DNA of 10,262 bases from Bacteroidota bacterium (GTDB lineage: Bacteria; Bacteroidota; Bacteroidia; Cytophagales; Cyclobacteriaceae). Within the stretch, counting starts at the first letter, position 1, and every line of letters begins with the position of its first letter. The notes under the pieces are model-generated. The model was not told the DNA's origin and searched no databases. It saw only the letters and a program-made list of their open reading frames with translations. Shown here in pieces: positions 7,148-10,262 of the stretch. Where the stretch lies: positions 1 through 10,262 of the forward strand of contig JAEZEH010000177.1 in the NCBI GenBank assembly GCA_023417785.1, in the 5' to 3' direction. The translations under genes and the position numbers were made by a program.

Positions 7148-8407
7148 ATGACATCACTAAAAAACTGGGCAGGAAACCTGACCTACAGCACAACCCGTGT
7201 TCACCAGCCGAGAACGCGTGAGGAGGTTTTGGAGGTAGTGACGTCTTGCAGGAAAATCCGGGCACTTGGTACCCGACATTGTTTCAACAAGATCGCCGAC
7301 TCTGATGAAAACCTCATCTCGACCGCGAATCTCAATGGCATCCACGCGCTGGACGTCGATGCGCATACCGTGACCGTAGGCGCAGGCATCCGATACGGTG
7401 AGTTGTGCAGTTACCTTCATAAGAACGGCTTAGCCCTCTCGAATCTCGCTTCGCTGCCGCACATCTCGATCGCAGGCGCATGCGCCACCGCTACCCACGG
7501 ATCAGGAGTCACCAATGGAAATCTCGCGACCTCCGTATCAGGCATTGAACTGATAACGGGAACAGGTGAAATACTTACGCTGTCGCGGGAGAAAGACCCC
7601 GGTATTTTCTACGGGGCCGTCGTTAGTCTGGGAGCGCTGGGTATCATCACGCAGGTTACATTAGATCTTGTTCCGGCATTTCAAATGGAGCAACGTGTTT
7701 ATCTGAACCTTCCTGTGACAAGGCTGGCAGAAAACTTCGGTGCAATCATGTCCGCCGGATATAGTGTCAGCCTCTTCACTGACTGGCAAACCGAAACGGT
7801 AAACCAGGTATGGATCAAGCGCGTAGTCGGTGAGTCGGCACACGCCGGCGAAGCTGAAGGCTTCTTCGGTACACGTGCCGCTACGATGAATGTACATCCC
7901 ATCATCGAACTTTCGGCAGAAAACTGCACGGAACAAATGGGTGTGGTCGGACCCTGGCATGACCGACTGCCACATTTCCGGATGGGGTTCACGCCTTCGA
8001 GTGGGGAAGAGCTGCAGGCCGAGTACATTGTTTCACGTGCACACGCGGTGGACGCCATTTACGCAGTAGCCAGACTTCGCAATCAGATCAAACCCTGTTT
8101 AATGATCTCCGAAATCCGGACAATCGCCGCAGATGAATTGTGGTTAAGCCCGTGTTACCATCAGGACTCGATTGCAATTCATTTTACCCTAAAGCAGAAC
8201 ATCACGGGGGTCAACAACTTATTGCCTGTGATTGAAGCAGAACTTGAACCATTCAATGTACGGCCGCACTGGGGTAAGCTTTTCAGCATCCCTCCTGCTG
8301 CATTAGCGTCGCGTTACGAAAAGATGAGCGATTTCCGCAAACTTATGCAAGAACTGGATCCCGAAGAAAAATTCGTAAACCCGTTTATTGAAACTCACAT
8401 TATTTAA
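7148..8407 (+). CDS. aldO: Alditol oxidase (xylitol/sorbitol oxidase, FAD-dependent)
   Basis: A 419-aa flavoprotein of the vanillyl-alcohol-oxidase/gulonolactone-oxidase superfamily. It resembles Streptomyces alditol oxidase over its full length as I remember that sequence. It would oxidise the terminal hydroxyl of polyols such as xylitol or sorbitol to the aldose, giving H2O2. The N-terminal FAD domain has LGTRHCFN with His44 in the place of the covalent-FAD histidine, SLPHISIAG (102-110) and ATATHGSG (113-120). In the substrate domain Glu322 and Arg324 (SEIRTIAAD), Thr347 (HFT) and Lys377 (RPHWGK) fall two residues from AldO Glu320, Arg322, Thr345 and Lys375. No signal peptide is seen, so it is cytoplasmic. 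The frame also permits GTG at 7139; ATG 7148 is preferred because homologs begin just before NWAGN. A YciI-like gene follows 10 bases downstream. Confidence 0.9.
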   Translation: MTSLKNWAGNLTYSTTRVHQPRTREEVLEVVTSCRKIRALGTRHCFNKIADSDENLISTANLNGIHALDVDAHTVTVGAGIRYGELCSYLHKNGLALSNLASLPHISIAGACATATHGSGVTNGNLATSVSGIELITGTGEILTLSREKDPGIFYGAVVSLGALGIITQVTLDLVPAFQMEQRVYLNLPVTRLAENFGAIMSAGYSVSLFTDWQTETVNQVWIKRVVGESAHAGEAEGFFGTRAATMNVHPIIELSAENCTEQMGVVGPWHDRLPHFRMGFTPSSGEELQAEYIVSRAHAVDAIYAVARLRNQIKPCLMISEIRTIAADELWLSPCYHQDSIAIHFTLKQNITGVNNLLPVIEAELEPFNVRPHWGKLFSIPPAALASRYEKMSDFRKLMQELDPEEKFVNPFIETHII

Positions 8408-8417
8408 AAAGACGGTT

Positions 8418-8708
8418 ATGTTTATTATCAATCTCAACTACATCGTTCCCCTTGAAGAACTGGATCGCCACATGGCCGATCACGTCGCGTTTCTGCGAAA
8501 GTATTACAAGCAAAACGTATTCGTCGTGTCAGGACGGAAAGTCCCACGTACTGGTGGCATCATTCTGGCCATCGCTGATACCCGGGAAGTTATCGATCGG
8601 ATTATCAGTGAAGACCCGTTTCACGTTCATGGTCTCGCCGAGTTCACCGTGACAGAGTTTCTTGCCTCGCAGCATCATCCTGATCTTAAGAATTTACTTG
8701 GAAAATGA
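8418..8708 (+). CDS. YciI-like protein
   Basis: A 96-aa protein of the YciI/YCII-related family, small ferredoxin-like alpha-beta proteins that usually dimerise and carry a His/Asp pair in a putative active site. Visible family features are the first beta strand FIINLNYIV (2-10), the helix with HMADHVAFLRKYY (18-30, His22 as the likely conserved histidine), GIILAIA (47-53) and EDPFHVHGLAEFTVTEF (65-81, Asp66). The biochemical function of most members is unknown. The frame opens earlier at 8388 inside the oxidase gene, but ATG 8418 is the better start because the domain begins exactly there. The 10-base spacing suggests co-transcription with the oxidase. Confidence 0.85.
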   Translation: MFIINLNYIVPLEELDRHMADHVAFLRKYYKQNVFVVSGRKVPRTGGIILAIADTREVIDRIISEDPFHVHGLAEFTVTEFLASQHHPDLKNLLGK

Positions 8709-8747
8709 GGTTCCGAAGCCATTTATATAATCCCGACTTAGCATCGT

Positions 8748-9146
8748 ATGGAAATTCACGCATTCAGACTGCATCCCGGACAGGATTTGAAAAAAGAAAT
8801 CCAGGCTTATATCCTTCGGAATCGGATTGAAGCCGGATGGATCATGACCTGTGTCGGCAGCCTTTCGGGGGCACACATACGGTTTGCGAACCGGGGTGAA
8901 GGGACACTACATGAAGGTCCATTCGAAATTGTTTCGCTCGTGGGTACTGTCAGCGTAAACGGCTCACATCTTCATATCGCTATAAGCGACGGCGACGGCC
9001 ACACTATCGGTGGACATTTACTTGAAGGCAACCTGATCTATACAACTGCTGAGATCGTCCTGGGCCAGTCCCGGGCAATGGCATTTCACCGGGCAGAAGA
9101 CAAGGACACGGGTTGGCGTGAATTGAATATCGTTTTACGTCCCTGA
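8748..9146 (+). CDS. PPC/DUF296 domain protein
   Basis: A 132-aa single-domain protein of the PPC (plants and prokaryotes conserved, DUF296) family, a trimeric beta-alpha fold. In plants the domain is joined to AT-hook motifs; bacterial stand-alone members have no settled role despite frequent annotation as DNA-binding. The hallmarks are present: IMTCVGSLSGA (32-42), SHLHIAISDGDGHTIGGHLL (73-92) with His74, His76, His85 and His90, which could hold a metal, and GNLIYTTAEIVLG (94-106). The length fits the bare domain, with no extra DNA-binding tail. It lies 39 bases after the YciI-like gene in the same direction, probably as the last gene of the oxidase cluster, and converges with the - strand genes across a 26-base gap. 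Confidence 0.88.
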   Translation: MEIHAFRLHPGQDLKKEIQAYILRNRIEAGWIMTCVGSLSGAHIRFANRGEGTLHEGPFEIVSLVGTVSVNGSHLHIAISDGDGHTIGGHLLEGNLIYTTAEIVLGQSRAMAFHRAEDKDTGWRELNIVLRP

Positions 9147-9172
9147 AATCTGTTCGCCAGCCGGGCCTGAAA

Positions 9173-9538
9173 TCAATAAGGAAGTCCATTATAATTCGGG
9201 TCTTTCCACAGCGCAGACCAGCCTCCCCCAAAGTGGTTTTCTCTTTTTTGTTTCACCAGAGACAAAGCCATTACCAGCCACCCCGTGATGTAGTCACTTG
9301 CGAACGCGGTGTTATTGTCATAATCCAGTATCCAGGGTGCGAACAAAAGCCACGCGCCCAGGGGCAGCGTTACGTACCTGAGGTTCCGGGTACATTCAAA
9401 AATGGCAATGGTGGCAAATGTGATAATCAGCGGACCAATAATGTGTCCGTTATTCGCAATCGACTTTTCGAAGTTGAACACCGCTGGCGCTATCATCAAC
9501 CACAGCCCGAGAATTACACTTGCATATCGTGCCCACAT
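9173..9538 (-). CDS. SPW-repeat membrane protein
   Basis: A 121-aa membrane protein with two copies of the SPW repeat: GLWLMIAPAVFNF (11-23) and GAWLLFAPWILDY (61-73), each opening a two-helix unit, giving about four membrane segments (roughly 5-21, 33-47, 55-70 and 83-94). The C-terminal tail, from about Lys96, is hydrophilic with several Trp, Gly and Asn residues. SPW proteins are widespread in bacteria and have no established function. It begins four bases after the stop of the VKOR-family gene, so the two are almost certainly co-transcribed. Confidence 0.85.
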   Translation of the reverse strand: MWARYASVILGLWLMIAPAVFNFEKSIANNGHIIGPLIITFATIAIFECTRNLRYVTLPLGAWLLFAPWILDYDNNTAFASDYITGWLVMALSLVKQKRENHFGGGWSALWKDPNYNGLPY

Positions 9539-9542
9539 ATTT

Positions 9543-10103
9543 TTATCTTATTTTATTCACCACAGACTTCACACCCCAGAATGCCTTCCACACCGACTCT
9601 CCGGATCGCTTCACGCGTTTGAGATACTGCAAGCTGGCCAGCACCTCGTCCAGAGATGGACCAATCATAACCACCGAGATCGCAGCCGTTACGAGGCAAA
9701 GTGTACACCACGCATCAAAAAGCACGGGCTGAAATACGACGAGCATCACACTAACCAGTCCCAAAGGACCCACCGCGAAACCAAAGGAAATCACTATCCA
9801 CGGCATAGTCCGCCAGCGCCGAGGGCCTCCGATTGCTCCGGCGACCACATCAAATAAATAACTAAGTGCGCCAAGTATAGCATCTGGTATCGGCAAAAAA
9901 TGTGAGACGGGCGAATTGAGAATCGTAATACTTCCGTTTCCGAAAAATGGTTCCCACACCGTTTTGATAATTCTTAATTGATAAAGGCCCATATAGCCAG
10001 CTATCACAAACCCAATGAACGCCAGTAAAATGATCGGAATACGCTGGGGCCAGGATGCCGGGTTATACGTCCAACCCGGTGGTATTGCTTCTGCAGATTG
10101 CAT
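9543..10103 (-). CDS. VKOR-family membrane protein with a single CxxC motif
   Basis: A 186-aa integral membrane protein resembling the vitamin K epoxide reductase (VKOR) family, whose members oxidise membrane quinones while forming disulfides. Supporting features are the ILNSPVSHFLPIPDAILGALSY segment (61-82), similar to the VKOR loop and following helix, and FDAWCTLCLVTA (129-140), which carries Cys133 and Cys136 as the CxxC redox centre. About four or five helices are apparent. These two are the only cysteines: the loop cysteine pair of classical VKORs is absent (about 50-64), so a normal electron relay to a partner thiol is not possible in the usual way. The ATG at 10101-10103 is preceded by AT-rich sequence and lies 13 bases after the upstream partial gene. 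Confidence is high for family resemblance and low for enzymatic activity. Confidence 0.75.
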   Translation of the reverse strand: MQSAEAIPPGWTYNPASWPQRIPIILLAFIGFVIAGYMGLYQLRIIKTVWEPFFGNGSITILNSPVSHFLPIPDAILGALSYLFDVVAGAIGGPRRWRTMPWIVISFGFAVGPLGLVSVMLVVFQPVLFDAWCTLCLVTAAISVVMIGPSLDEVLASLQYLKRVKRSGESVWKAFWGVKSVVNKIR

Positions 10104-10116
10104 TTGTTTAAAAGAC

Positions 10117-10262
10117 TTATTTAAAAAGATTTCGGAGCGGAATCAGCCCAAGGAAATTTACCAATGCTCCTGTTATACAGTATGGACAGACCTTTCGCTG
10201 AACAGCGGCCATATTGAACAAGTAGTAGCCGGCCCCTGCTGCCTGACCAATTAAAATTCCGC
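10117..10262 (-). CDS. 3' end of a CPYC-containing membrane protein, probably VKOR-like (partial)
   Basis: On the - strand an open frame enters from the right edge and ends with TAA (10117-10119), giving 47 visible C-terminal residues. It shows a hydrophobic segment with small residues, GQAAGAGYYLFNMAA, then VQRKVCPYCITGALVNF with a CPYC motif, and a last hydrophobic stretch ending in a basic tail. CxxC in the penultimate helix close to the C-terminus is the arrangement of VKOR-family proteins, so a second VKOR-like protein is likely; another thiol-redox membrane protein is possible. The gene ends 13 bases before the next - strand start, so the two belong to one transcript. The N-terminal part is outside the window. 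Confidence 0.6.
   Translation of the reverse strand, partial: GILIGQAAGAGYYLFNMAAVQRKVCPYCITGALVNFLGLIPLRNLFK

Noticed and set aside
9142..9174. Nine-base direct repeat CCTGAAATC spanning the convergent gene ends
   Set aside because: Each copy lies at a gene end, and the match is short enough for chance; no insertion or attachment site features accompany it.
9402..9857. 151-codon + strand open frame opposite the SPW and VKOR-family genes
   Set aside because: The - strand frames carry clear membrane domains and motifs; this one is rich in His, Arg and Pro and is a shadow.

Overview
The window looks like chromosomal DNA of a Bacteroidota bacterium, probably from the Cytophagales/Chitinophagales side. 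This is an inference. It rests on the absence of clear Shine-Dalgarno sites before most genes, A-rich start contexts, the style of the membrane proteins, and a GC-rich dispersed repeat of a kind I associate with Bacteroidota genomes. I cannot name a species. Nothing in the window marks a phage, plasmid, transposon or CRISPR locus.

Layout: (1) positions 1-320 hold the 3' end of a + strand gene, possibly an outer-membrane beta-barrel protein. (2) 321-959 is a long non-coding stretch with one copy of a GC-rich repeat (about 605-664) and small hairpins close to the next gene. (3) 960-6736 is a complete seven-gene Mrp (Mnh/Pha) cation/proton antiporter operon in the canonical order A-B-C-D-E-F-G. 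Four of its six junctions are four-base ATGA overlaps. (4) 6737-7147 is a second intergenic region with a longer copy of the same repeat in opposite orientation, so the antiporter operon sits between inverted repeat copies. (5) 7148-9146 is a probable three-gene + strand cluster: an alditol (xylitol/sorbitol) oxidase with its catalytic residues intact, a YciI-like protein and a PPC/DUF296 protein. (6) 9173-10262 is a convergent - strand cluster of small membrane proteins: a partial CPYC-containing VKOR-like protein running off the right edge, a VKOR-family protein with a single CTLC motif, and an SPW-repeat protein.

How the genes work together: the seven Mrp proteins form one large hetero-oligomeric inner-membrane antiporter that exports Na+ in exchange for H+, supporting pH and sodium homeostasis. 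The oxidase would convert polyols to aldoses and release H2O2; the two small proteins beside it have no assigned substrate. The - strand cluster suggests membrane thiol-disulfide chemistry, but its role is unknown. I found no clear new system. The points most worth a second look are the inverted repeat pair around the mrp operon, the unusual pair of CxxC membrane proteins at the right end, and the oxidase/YciI/PPC cluster.
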